Program-made: the position numbers and the translations under genes | Shown here: positions 1 through 4,309 of the stretch, one piece after another | Position numbering within the stretch: position 1 is the first letter of the stretch | Layout of the letters: each line of letters opens with the position of its first letter | Assembly (NCBI GenBank): GCA_023253795.1 | Contig: JALRFG010000106.1 | Coordinates: forward strand, 1 to 6,881 | Reading direction: 5' to 3' | DNA length: 6,881 nt | DNA from: Methylocystis sp. | Lineage (GTDB): Bacteria; Pseudomonadota; Alphaproteobacteria; Rhizobiales; Beijerinckiaceae | Notes under the pieces: generated by a model | Told to the model about the DNA's origin: nothing | Seen by the model: the letters and a program-made list of their open reading frames with translations, nothing else | The model's database searches: none

Positions 1-80
1 GAGGGGAAGATAGCCGGGATCGATCCGGGATCATGTGTGGGGGCGCACAGGCGGTGAGGATGCTTTGAAGCGGCGACGCC

Positions 81-113
81 AAAAGAAAAAACCGCCGGTC
101 TTTCGACCAGCGG
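81..113 (-). terminator. Rho-independent terminator, minus strand
   Basis: Read on the minus strand, CCGCTGGTC pairs with GACCGGCGG around a GAAA tetraloop. This gives nine pairs with one U-G wobble. The stem is followed directly by TTTTTTCTTTT. On the plus strand the same stem has no T tract behind it, so it acts in one direction, towards lower coordinates. No convincing minus-strand protein gene ends just before it. Confidence 0.8.
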
Positions 114-240
114 CAAGTCTCACAAGTTGGACATCCAGAAAGAAAGACAGCCCGATTTCTTGACTGCGTTTCGATGATTGGACGATAGCGGGCGGGAGAT
201 CAGAACGATGTGCGACGGCGCACATCGCCGGATCTGTCTG
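81..240 (-). ncRNA. Candidate small RNA ending at the 81-113 terminator
   Basis: A strong terminator needs a transcript, yet upstream of it on the minus strand there is no ORF with a plausible start and ribosome binding site. The minus-strand segment has a layout typical of trans-acting sRNAs. It begins with a 5' hairpin (206-227; CGATGTGCG and CGCACATCG, 4-nt loop), then an apparently unstructured pyrimidine-rich middle near 135-165 (TGTCTTTCTTTCTGG), then the GAAA-loop terminator with a U tail. I could not find a clear -10/-35 near 240-300, so the 5' end is a guess. Alternatives are the 3' end of a longer transcript from further right, or an unrecognised short coding sequence. Confidence is low. 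Confidence 0.25.
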
Positions 241-347
241 CATCCGCATCCGCCCTGACTCGCCGTCATGCGGCCATTAAGATCTTTTTAAGCGCGCGCC
301 CCATACTGCTGAAGCAGGCGATTTCGTCATGCAGCAGGACCGGGGCT

Positions 348-545
348 ATGTATTACGCGCTGAACGATAATTTCGCGCCCATCATTTTTCAGCAACAGCA
401 AAAGCCGGCGAGATTCGACATCGTGAGCGTGGATGCGATGGAGCTGACGGAAGCGGAAAAGATCCTGCGCGAAGCGGCGATCATTGAATCGATCGCCCAG
501 CGCTTGCTTGCCGGCGAAGAGATTGATTGGGACCAGCAAGACTAG
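348..545 (+). CDS. Hypothetical small acidic protein, 65 aa
   Basis: I do not recognise this protein. It begins MYYALNDNF, carries a QQQQ run at residues 15-18, and ends with an acidic segment at about 31-65 (MELTEAEKIL to EEIDWDQQD). That segment reads as one amphipathic helix followed by a charged tail. The ATG at 348 was preferred over the longer frame starting at 210 because residues before it (Ser/Arg/Ala-rich) look like translated non-coding DNA and the 206-227 hairpin lies over the longer start. The ribosome binding site is weak: only a purine-containing CAGCAGGAC lies upstream. A shorter start at 438, giving 35 aa, is also possible. The small size and lack of a signal peptide suggest a cytosolic protein. 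It converges on the minus-strand gene at 631-1023. Confidence 0.5.
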   Translation: MYYALNDNFAPIIFQQQQKPARFDIVSVDAMELTEAEKILREAAIIESIAQRLLAGEEIDWDQQD

Positions 546-573
546 GTCGCGGTTTACCGCCGCGTAGAGAGTG

Positions 574-609
574 GCGCGTCCGGATTTTTAAGCCGCTGAC
601 CAGACGCGC
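574..609. terminator. Long-loop inverted repeat between convergent genes
   Basis: GCGCGTC (574-580) and GACGCGC (603-609) form a perfect 7-bp inverted repeat with a 22-nt loop. It sits between the stop codons of two convergent genes at 545 and 633, where a shared terminator would be expected. No T tract follows on either strand, although TTTTT occurs inside the loop, so intrinsic termination is uncertain. A second small hairpin, GCGGT-TT-ACCGC, lies at about 549-560. Confidence 0.3.
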
Positions 610-630
610 TTGTTTCATAAAAGCGAGTGT

Positions 631-1023
631 TTACGGCTTGGGCGTATTGGCCGGCTTCGTTTCAAGAATGGGGTAAGCGAAGCCTTTGGCGCCAAAAAGC
701 TCAAGGCTCGACGCGCACCAATTCTTTGCGCCAAGCTTCTCAATGTCGGCCCGTAATTCTTTCACATGCTTCTCGACGGCGACGTCGACATCCTTATTAT
801 CTTTGGGGCCAAAAGCCGGAGATTTTTCCGGATTTATGTCCTGCAGATATTGCGTGTGTGCGGCCTGATTGACGCCAATCCCGGGGCAGGTCGCCGACGC
901 AACCTGTTCGACGGCGATGATGGTCGCCAGCGCGTCAATCGCTTCTTTTGTTTTTGAAGCGGCATAGGCCGGCGGCGCGGCCAGCGCTGCGAGGGCGAGT
1001 GAAACGTGCAGCATACGCGTCAT
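631..1023 (-). CDS. Hypothetical secreted protein with two cysteines, 130 aa
   Basis: I do not recognise this family. Residues 1-21 form a clear Sec signal peptide: MTRM start, hydrophobic core LHVSLALAALAAPP, and an A-Y-A cleavage site before ASKTK. The mature part, about 109 aa, is mostly helical and charged (KHVKELRADIEKLG at about 86-98) and has just two cysteines, C46 and C103. In the periplasm these could form one disulfide. The C-terminus is proline/lysine-rich (ETKPANTPKP). The start at 1021-1023 has AAAGG about 8 nt upstream. The in-frame ATG at 1012-1014 (Met4) is an alternative with GGAAG at about 10 nt. It is transcribed towards the 65-aa gene. About 415 bp separate its start from the divergent exported Gly/Tyr-rich gene. 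The reading frame and signal peptide are convincing; the function is unknown. Confidence 0.75.
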   Translation of the reverse strand: MTRMLHVSLALAALAAPPAYAASKTKEAIDALATIIAVEQVASATCPGIGVNQAAHTQYLQDINPEKSPAFGPKDNKDVDVAVEKHVKELRADIEKLGAKNWCASSLELFGAKGFAYPILETKPANTPKP

Positions 1024-1148
1024 TCTTCCAGCCTTTGTCTTTCTTGCCGTCTATGGGGGTTCAGATCGTCAGGGATCGCGATGGTTGTTGTAAGCCGCCG
1101 CCCGGCCAACCCTGATCGTCAGAGTAACACGTTCGCTCGGTAAATAGT

Positions 1149-1184
1149 GAGGGCCGCCTGGCTGGACACGCCCAGGCGACCCTC
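1149..1184. repeat. 13-bp GC-rich inverted repeat (hairpin)
   Basis: The arm at 1149-1161 (GAGGGCCGCCTGG) pairs with 1172-1184 (CCAGGCGACCCTC) across a 10-nt loop, with 12 of 13 pairs on the plus strand. The one mismatch is C-A on plus RNA but becomes a G-U wobble on minus RNA, so the stem is unbroken only if the minus strand is transcribed. No T tract follows. It lies 126 bp or more upstream of the 631-1023 gene, so it could be 5'-leader structure, a DNA-level binding site or a Rho-type terminator. Confidence 0.6.
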
Positions 1185-1428
1185 TTAGCAGGCCGGGGGT
1201 TCCGCTCCGCAGCCGCCGCCGTTGAGATATGCTCCACCAGCGCCAATACAATGAGCATCGACGCGATTGCGCCCGGAATGGGCTGACAAACGCCGGATCG
1301 CGGCATGACGAGGCGAAGCAGGTTTTGCTGGCCAGCCGTTGATTGTTCATCTTCCTGTAATGTGGCGTCAGCCGCCGTTCAGGAAGAGACGCGTATGAAT
1401 CGCACATGACGATCAATGTGTCGTCTGT

Positions 1429-1433
1429 GGAGG
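1429..1433 (+). promoter_or_regulatory. Ribosome binding site fixing the start at 1439
   Basis: GGAGG at 1429-1433 lies 5 nt before the ATG at 1439. It decides against the longer in-frame start at 1406, which would put 11 polar residues ahead of an otherwise standard signal peptide. Confidence 0.75.
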
Positions 1434-1438
1434 TCGCC

Positions 1439-1882
1439 ATGAAATACGCAGTCGTCGTCATATCGCTCCTGATCTCGGGTCAGGCTCTCGCCCAGACAGC
1501 CCCCGTTATTGCGCCAAACGGCGAATATCTCGGTATGGCGGTCCGGAACGGCGCAACAACGGTTTTCGTCGACAGGAATGGCCAGTATGGCGGCGCCGTC
1601 GTACAAAACCGTGCGGCGACGGCCTATTTTGACAGGAATGGCTATCAGGGCGTCTCGCCGAATGTTGGCCCGCAACGCGCTTCCATGCCAGGCGGCTATC
1701 CTCCGGGCTACGGCGGCGGCCCCGCTTATGGCGGCGGCTATGGCCCCGACGGATATGGCGGAAGACCCTATGGCTATGGCGGGCGGCCGGCTTATCGATA
1801 TGGCGGCGGACCGGGCTATGGTTATGGCTATGGATATGCCGGACATCGTCGCCATCATCATGAATGGGATGAAGGCTGGTAA
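1439..1882 (+). CDS. Exported Gly/Tyr-rich repeat protein with His-rich tail, 147 aa
   Basis: Residues 1-18 form a Sec signal peptide (MKYAVVVISLLISGQALA, cleavage before Q19). The first mature part, residues 19-72, holds an imperfect duplication of about 19 residues: GMAVRNGATTVFVDRNGQY (32-50) and GAVVQNRAATAYFDRNGYQ (52-70). Both copies contain the motif F-x-D-R-N-G or F-D-R-N-G. Residues 85-135 are low-complexity Gly-Gly-Tyr/Gly-Tyr repeats with Pro and Arg. The tail is His-rich and acidic (HRRHHHEWDEGW, 136-147). This resembles bacterial glycine-rich envelope or surface proteins, which are usually disordered. The His cluster could bind metal, but that is inference. No partner gene is adjacent. 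The long minus-strand frame that covers this gene (1379-2080) reflects its repetitive codons and is not considered coding across this span. Confidence 0.8.
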   Translation: MKYAVVVISLLISGQALAQTAPVIAPNGEYLGMAVRNGATTVFVDRNGQYGGAVVQNRAATAYFDRNGYQGVSPNVGPQRASMPGGYPPGYGGGPAYGGGYGPDGYGGRPYGYGGRPAYRYGGGPGYGYGYGYAGHRRHHHEWDEGW

Positions 1883-1971
1883 GATTTGCAGTAGGAAATG
1901 TTCCAGCTCGGTCGCTCGGGTCATCGTCACGATCCCTGATCTCTTGTCAGCGATGAGTCGGCAGAATTTCT

Positions 1972-2080
1972 GACGGCTCCTCCGCAATCGAAAAAGGATG
2001 TGCGCATTGGTATCCGACGTGAGCCATGAACCGATCGGGGTCTGGAACACGAGAGGCTCAGACGCTGCGACAATTGACAT
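1972..2080 (-). pseudogene. Possible N-terminal remnant of a DUF2147-like secreted protein
   Basis: On the minus strand from ATG 2078-2080 the frame reads a short hydrophobic start (MSIVAASEPLVF), then QTPIGSWLTSDTNAHI (residues 13-28). That matches the opening motif I know from DUF2147-type proteins, in which P-x-G-x-W-L-T-x-D-G-x-A-x-I follows a signal peptide. After residue 30 the match continues only if one base (position 1990) is skipped: the shifted frame gives DCGGAV, like the D-C-G-G-A segment that follows I-R-I-V in several rhizobial members. Similarity then stops, although such proteins are about 120 aa or longer. A frameshifted, 3'-deleted gene fragment is the simplest reading. The resemblance is from memory and the segment is short, so chance is possible. 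Confidence 0.35.
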
Positions 2081-2138
2081 TACGATAAAATAGGCGGAGC
2101 AACGTGTTCATTGACCTATGAATGCATGAGAGGAATGA

Positions 2139-2438
2139 ATGGCTCGCATCGCTAAAAAGGCCGCCGTCAAAAAAGCCGCAACCAAAAAAGTCGCAACCAA
2201 AAAAGCGTCCCGCAAGACGACTGTGAAAAAAGCAGGCCGTAAGGCTTCTGCAAAGAAAGCCCCCGCCAAAAAGCGCGCTAATTCGCTTGCGAGCGCCAAC
2301 AAGGCGGTTGCGGTCGCCAGGAAGAAGGTTGAGGCCGCGCACAAGGTTCTAACTCGCGCCGTCACCGCCTGGGAAAAGGCGTCGGACCGCCTCGCCAAGG
2401 CGGAAGCCAAGGCTGGTCTGAAATCTTCAGCGCTGTGA
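2139..2438 (+). CDS. Histone H1-like Lys/Ala-rich DNA-binding protein, 99 aa
   Basis: Residues 1-47 are almost entirely Lys, Ala, Arg, Thr and Val. They include a five-residue period at residues 6-25 (KKAAV, KKAAT, KKVAT, KKASR) and later AKKAPAKKR. This is the composition of eukaryotic H1 tails and of bacterial H1-like proteins such as Hc1/BpH1/AlgP types, which bind DNA electrostatically and condense the nucleoid. Residues 48-96 differ: a charged, alanine-rich helix (SANKAVAVARKKVEAAHKV to LAKAEAKAGL), probably coiled-coil, which may mediate dimerisation. The start at 2139 has AGAGGA at 2129-2134, 4 nt upstream. The gene stands alone, ends at its own UUCG-loop terminator, and converges on the coiled-coil gene at 2651-3136. 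The family is defined by composition, so its exact role is inferred. Confidence 0.85.
   Translation: MARIAKKAAVKKAATKKVATKKASRKTTVKKAGRKASAKKAPAKKRANSLASANKAVAVARKKVEAAHKVLTRAVTAWEKASDRLAKAEAKAGLKSSAL
2160..2204 (+). repeat. 15-bp tandem repeat coding the KKAAT units
   Basis: Three tandem 15-bp units (2160-2174, 2175-2189, 2190-2204) encode five-residue Lys-Lys-Ala-type units. The last two differ at a single base, and the first matches the second at 12 of 15. Each unit contains a run of six A, which favours slippage or unequal recombination, so the basic tail length may vary between strains. Confidence 0.7.
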
Positions 2439-2454
2439 TACAAAATATCTTGTA

Positions 2455-2484
2455 AAAAAGGCGACTCTTCGGAGTCGCCTTTTT
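2455..2484 (+). terminator. UUCG-loop Rho-independent terminator of the H1-like gene
   Basis: GGCGACTC (2460-2467) pairs perfectly with GAGTCGCC (2472-2479) around a TTCG tetraloop closed by C-G, an extra-stable loop type. It is flanked by AAAAA (2455-2459) and TTTTT (2480-2484), giving a 13-bp stem. It begins 17 nt after the stop codon at 2436-2438. The flanking A tract means it could also work on the minus strand. Confidence 0.93.
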
Positions 2485-2543
2485 GTTTCTGGCGTCGGGC
2501 ATGCGCCGATAAAGCCTTGCGCACGTCGCACGCGGAGCCTTTT

Positions 2544-2558
2544 AATAAGGCCCTTATT
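2544..2558. repeat. AT-rich dyad between two terminators
   Basis: AATAAGG (2544-2550), one central C, and CCTTATT (2552-2558) form a perfect 7-bp dyad with a 1-nt centre. The centre is too tight for an RNA hairpin of full length, so a protein-binding site on DNA is more likely. It lies between two terminators of convergent genes, where no promoter is needed. Confidence 0.45.
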
Positions 2559-2593
2559 GCTTTCCAGATCTGACGAAGCGCGAGGCGTTTTAC

Positions 2594-2633
2594 AAAGAAA
2601 AACCCCGGCGATTTCGCGCCGGGGTTTTTCTTT
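2594..2633 (-). terminator. Rho-independent terminator of the coiled-coil gene
   Basis: The arms at 2594-2610 and 2617-2633 form a perfect 17-bp inverted repeat: CCCCGGCG/CGCCGGGG core, loop ATTTCG, A-rich left flank and TTTTTCTTT right flank. On the minus strand it begins 17 nt after the stop of the 2651-3136 gene. The symmetric A/T flanks make it able to act on both strands and to back up the 2455-2484 terminator. Confidence 0.92.
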
Positions 2634-2650
2634 TACGGATAGACGGTTGT

Positions 2651-3136
2651 TTACGCCGTAGCCTTGATCTTGCTGTAGAGATCATTCGTCATTTTTTCGA
2701 GCAGCTGCTTGAATTCCTTGATTTGGGGCGGGGCGTCTTTCCAGCCTTCTTCGATCATGCGCGTCATCTTCTCGTAGAAGGCGGCAAATTTGACCTTCGC
2801 TTCCGTAGTCATGTGCATCATATGCGGCATGGCGATGCGCAAGAAATTTTCTTTTGCTGATTTTGCGGCCTCAATGCCCTCATGGATGAGAGCGTTGCTG
2901 CGGATGGCTTTGAGCAGCATGCCATTGAGAGCGGCGACTTCTTTTTCCAGCACATGGATTCTCAGATCACGCTTCATAATGTCGACTCCTGCCTGATCCG
3001 TACGGGCACCCAATTCTGCGATCTTTTGTGTTTGGGCGGCGATGTGATTGCTGATGCAATCCGACATCTGGAAGGAGAATTTGCCTGCCTCAAGACGGGC
3101 GAGAGCGTCTTGTATGGATATCTCGTTAGACATCAT
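2651..3136 (-). CDS. Hypothetical coiled-coil protein, 161 aa
   Basis: I do not recognise the family with certainty. It has no signal peptide or membrane segment, so it is probably cytosolic. Residues 30-77 (SNHIAAQTQKIAELGARTD to LEKEVAALNGMLLKAI) show heptad-like spacing of hydrophobics and suggest a coiled coil. A second helical, Met-rich block follows (IAMPHMMHMTTEAKVKF, 101-117), and a basic amphipathic end (FKQLLEKMTNDLYSKIKATA). The size and helical, charged make-up resemble phasin-like proteins that coat polyhydroxyalkanoate granules, but I see no diagnostic motif, so this is only a suggestion. Two ATGs are adjacent (3134-3136 and 3131-3133); ACGGA lies 4 and 7 nt upstream respectively, so the second may be used. 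It has its own terminator, and possible promoter and dyad elements lie upstream. Confidence 0.75.
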   Translation of the reverse strand: MMSNEISIQDALARLEAGKFSFQMSDCISNHIAAQTQKIAELGARTDQAGVDIMKRDLRIHVLEKEVAALNGMLLKAIRSNALIHEGIEAAKSAKENFLRIAMPHMMHMTTEAKVKFAAFYEKMTRMIEEGWKDAPPQIKEFKQLLEKMTNDLYSKIKATA

Positions 3137-3211
3137 TCGATCCGTTGATTGCGAGCGCGACGCATGGCCGGAATGAGCCTCTGGTGTGCGGCGCTCTTTT
3201 TAAGTCTTTGA

Positions 3212-3240
3212 ATAACAACGGCGCTTTTGAGTGTGGCCAA
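3212..3240 (-). promoter_or_regulatory. Possible sigma-70-type promoter of the coiled-coil gene
   Basis: On the minus strand TTGGCC (3240-3235) is followed after 17 bp by TGTTAT (3217-3212), each matching 4 of 6 consensus bases. The spacing is ideal and the -10 lies about 75 bp before the start codon. Chance matches of this quality are common, so confidence is low. Confidence 0.3.
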
Positions 3241-3248
3241 AAAGCGTC

Positions 3249-3267
3249 ATGTCATCTTTTTTGACAT
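3249..3267. promoter_or_regulatory. Possible operator: ATGTCA-N7-TGACAT dyad
   Basis: ATGTCA (3249-3254) and TGACAT (3262-3267) form a perfect 6-bp dyad with a 7-bp centre of nearly all T. It lies 8 bp upstream of the proposed -35 of the coiled-coil gene, a usual place for an activator or repressor site. A dimeric regulator is inferred, not identified. Confidence 0.35.
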
Positions 3268-3278
3268 ATACGCGCCGT

Positions 3279-3330
3279 TTCTTAAGAACCCTTTAACCTG
3301 CGCATGGTCGCGCGCCGGCGCCGGTTCTTA
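3279..3330. repeat. Nested palindromes: TTCTTAAGAA and TAAGAACC/GGTTCTTA
   Basis: TTCTTAAGAA is a 10-bp perfect palindrome (3279-3288). The overlapping TAAGAACC (3283-3290) has an exact reverse complement GGTTCTTA at 3323-3330. Between them lies the palindrome CCGGCGCCGG (3315-3324). The TTCTTAAG half-site therefore appears three times across 52 bp, which would suit cooperative protein binding or a cruciform. Confidence 0.45.
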
Positions 3331-3376
3331 GGCGTCGTCGGTCAAATCTTTGGCGGGTTTTGTATGCGGCGGTCTT

Positions 3377-3429
3377 GCGGCCAGGGCCGCGCTGAATGAT
3401 GATTGCTTAACTCGTCCTGCGTCATTCAG
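3377..3429 (-). terminator. Tandem inverted repeats at the end of the 76-aa gene
   Basis: CTGAATGA (3392-3399) and TCATTCAG (3422-3429) form a perfect 8-bp inverted repeat with a 22-nt loop that overlaps the stop codon at 3426-3428. Just beyond it GCGGC-CAGG-GCCGC (3377-3390 region) forms a compact GC hairpin. No T tract follows on the minus strand, so these may only stabilise the 3' end or assist Rho-dependent termination. Confidence 0.35.
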
Positions 3430-3656
3430 GGGGCGACGTCTCCAAACGGGTCGTTTGGCAATTTAAGTCCCTTGCCAAACGGGTCCTTGCCCTTCATCCA
3501 GCAATGAACCGTTATGTAGCAGGTCGCGCCCGTCAGGCGATTGCGATGCCAGACGCCGCCCGGCAGCGTTTGATAAAGATAGGCCCAGCCTCCAACAGCG
3601 GCGAGCGCGATAAACAAAAAAATGCTTACCGTTTTAAAATTAATCCATTTCATCAT
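3426..3656 (-). CDS. Hypothetical single-pass membrane protein, 76 aa
   Basis: I do not recognise a named family. Residues 8-28 are one hydrophobic segment (TVSIFLFIALAAVGGWAYLY), preceded by a basic N-terminus (MMKWINFK), so the C-terminal part should lie in the periplasm. That part contains GGVWHRNRLTGATCYITVHCW with cysteines C46 and C52, a likely disulfide or metal site. It then has a duplicated DPFG motif (58-61 and 69-72). The ATG at 3654-3656 is followed by a second ATG; AAAGA lies just upstream, a weak ribosome binding site. The lipoprotein gene ends 94 bp upstream on the same strand with no clear terminator between, so the two may form an operon. The conserved-looking Cys region supports a real gene. 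Confidence 0.7.
   Translation of the reverse strand: MMKWINFKTVSIFLFIALAAVGGWAYLYQTLPGGVWHRNRLTGATCYITVHCWMKGKDPFGKGLKLPNDPFGDVAP
3442..3485 (-). repeat. Duplicated 11-mer forming a 9-bp hairpin in the 3' coding end
   Basis: CCAAACGGGTC occurs exactly at 3442-3452 and 3475-3485, 33 bp (11 codons) apart, encoding the two DPFG motifs. Between them GTTTGGCAA (3453-3461) and TTGCCAAAC (3472-3480) form a perfect 9-bp hairpin with a 10-nt loop. Coding repeat and hairpin share bases. Confidence 0.6.
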
Positions 3657-3750
3657 TCTTTATCGCCTTATTCTCACTCAGCCGTTTTGGGAGGATCTAA
3701 AACCTACCGGGTGATTTTCTTTGATCGCGCGACGGTCCCGATCGTTTCAT

Positions 3751-4182
3751 TCATTTGTCGGATTGTTCCAGAACTTTGTCCGGCGTCTTTTTATTGACGA
3801 TCTTTTCATAAAGCAGCGATGAAGACTGAATCGAACTTGCATCTCGTCCCATCACGAAAAGACCACGCATCCCATCCGAAAGCGTGATCTCTCCCACGAC
3901 TTGCCCCTCACTCCGGATGCTATCGGTCGTGCGCCTTGCTTTCACTGTGCCGGTGCGATGGTCGGAGCAGGATACGGGGAAAGTGAACTCTTTTTCCAAA
4001 GCGGCAAAATTATACTCGCCTGAACAGGTCAGCGACGTGTTGTAGCGGTTGATGACGTTAAAAGAAAAGCGATTGCCGACAGAATTGCCTTCGCCGACCA
4101 GTTTATAATCCTTGAACACAATCGCTGTCGGTGACGCGCATCCGGCAAGGAAAATGGCTAATAAACAATATTTAAAACGCAT
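3751..4182 (-). CDS. Hypothetical outer-membrane or periplasmic lipoprotein, 143 aa
   Basis: Residues 1-15 form a lipoprotein signal: MRFKYC, hydrophobic core LLAIF, and lipobox L12-A13-G14-C15, where the cysteine would be lipidated and become the N-terminus. Ala at the next position favours outer-membrane sorting by the Lol rule. The mature 128 residues contain cysteines C53 and C72, a likely disulfide pair, in a beta-rich stretch (NRFSFNVINRYNTSLTCSGEYNF, 37-59). The end is Lys-rich (KKTPDKVLEQSDK). No named family is recognised. The start at 4180-4182 is set by AGGTGA 7 nt upstream; the longer frame from 4212 adds ten residues that would spoil the signal peptide. A possible promoter lies at 4267-4294. 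The small membrane-protein gene follows 94 bp downstream. Confidence 0.82.
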   Translation of the reverse strand: MRFKYCLLAIFLAGCASPTAIVFKDYKLVGEGNSVGNRFSFNVINRYNTSLTCSGEYNFAALEKEFTFPVSCSDHRTGTVKARRTTDSIRSEGQVVGEITLSDGMRGLFVMGRDASSIQSSSLLYEKIVNKKTPDKVLEQSDK

Positions 4183-4189
4183 GACGGGT

Positions 4190-4195
4190 TCACCT
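4190..4195 (-). promoter_or_regulatory. Ribosome binding site fixing the lipoprotein start
   Basis: AGGTGA on the minus strand lies 7 nt before the ATG at 4182. It selects the lipobox-bearing start over the upstream ATG at 4212. Confidence 0.75.
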
Positions 4196-4266
4196 GCTGG
4201 CATCCGCGCCATTCCTGAGCTCTTGCCCCGCGTTTTGCAAGCGTCCGGCGGAGCCGATGAATGGCG

Positions 4267-4294
4267 ATAATGCCGGTTTTCTTCGTGATTGCAA
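4267..4294 (-). promoter_or_regulatory. Possible sigma-70-type promoter of the lipoprotein gene
   Basis: Read on the minus strand, TTGCAA (4294-4289) is followed after 16 bp by CATTAT (4272-4267); each matches 4 of 6 consensus bases. It lies about 85 bp upstream of the ATG at 4182. Low confidence. Confidence 0.25.
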
Positions 4295-4309
4295 GAGGTT
4301 AATATAGCA

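Larger units (their letters stand above)
1..347. other. Left-edge stretch without a supported protein gene
   Basis: No ORF here has a good ribosome binding site together with protein-like composition. The 72-codon minus-strand reading frame at 31-249 runs straight through a strong terminator, which argues against it. Visible structure comprises an 11-bp near-tandem repeat at 14-35 (unit begins CCGGGATC), the 10-bp palindrome GGATCGATCC at 17-26, the minus-strand terminator at 81-113, a 9-bp perfect hairpin at 206-227, and an AAGATCTT palindrome at 279-286. The left boundary may lie inside the 3' flank of a gene outside the window, which cannot be judged from here. Confidence 0.6.
1024..1438. 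other. Spacer between divergent genes, no supported gene
   Basis: This stretch divides two divergently transcribed genes for exported proteins (ATGs at 1023 on minus and 1439 on plus), so both promoters should lie within it. I found no convincing -35/-10 pair on either strand. Visible structure comprises the direct repeat GATCGTCAG at 1064-1072 and 1114-1122, an ATCGCGAT palindrome at 1075-1082, and a 13-bp hairpin at 1149-1184. Minus-strand frames of 81 and 130 codons cross it, but they lack ribosome binding sites and have Arg/Pro/Ser-rich composition expected of chance frames in GC-rich DNA. Confidence 0.6.
3137..3425. other. Spacer upstream of the coiled-coil gene
   Basis: No gene is supported here. 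The part nearest the coiled-coil gene contains a possible minus-strand promoter (3212-3240) and dyads at 3249-3267 and 3279-3330. CGGCGCT is repeated 30 bp apart (3189-3195, 3219-3225). The part nearest the 76-aa gene contains GC-rich (3377-3390) and long-loop (3392-3429) inverted repeats that could end that gene's transcript. Confidence 0.55.

Noticed and set aside
208..258. 16-codon plus-strand ORF with GGGAG upstream, a possible leader peptide
   Set aside because: Its start lies in the 206-227 hairpin, no attenuator-like terminator follows, and the peptide has no run of one amino acid suited to attenuation.
1061..1461. Minus-strand frames of 81 and 130 codons in the divergent spacer
   Set aside because: They overlap each other in different frames, lack ribosome binding sites and have chance-like composition; one runs into the start of the Gly/Tyr-rich gene.
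2074..2079. TTGACA upstream of the H1-like gene as a -35 element
   Set aside because: No acceptable -10 lies 15-19 bp downstream; the sequence there is GC-rich.
1379..2080. 233-codon minus-strand frame
   Set aside because: Most of it is antisense to the Gly/Tyr-rich gene, whose repetitive GC-rich codons keep the opposite frame open. Only its first 30 or so codons look protein-like and are reported as a pseudogene remnant.
1998..2093. 31-codon plus-strand ORF starting MCALVSDV
   Set aside because: It contains PIGVW, resembling a DUF2147 start, but AAGG touches its ATG with no spacing, and it is antisense to the better match on the minus strand.
2108..2524. Minus-strand frames opposite the H1-like gene
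   Set aside because: Phe/Ala/Leu-rich sequence is the expected antisense of Lys/Ala codons, and one frame crosses the strong terminator at 2455-2484.
3261..3288. Plus-strand TTGACA-16 bp-TAAGAA promoter-like pair
   Set aside because: No plus-strand gene follows for more than 1 kb, so a promoter in this direction has no target; the TTGACA is better explained as part of the dyad.
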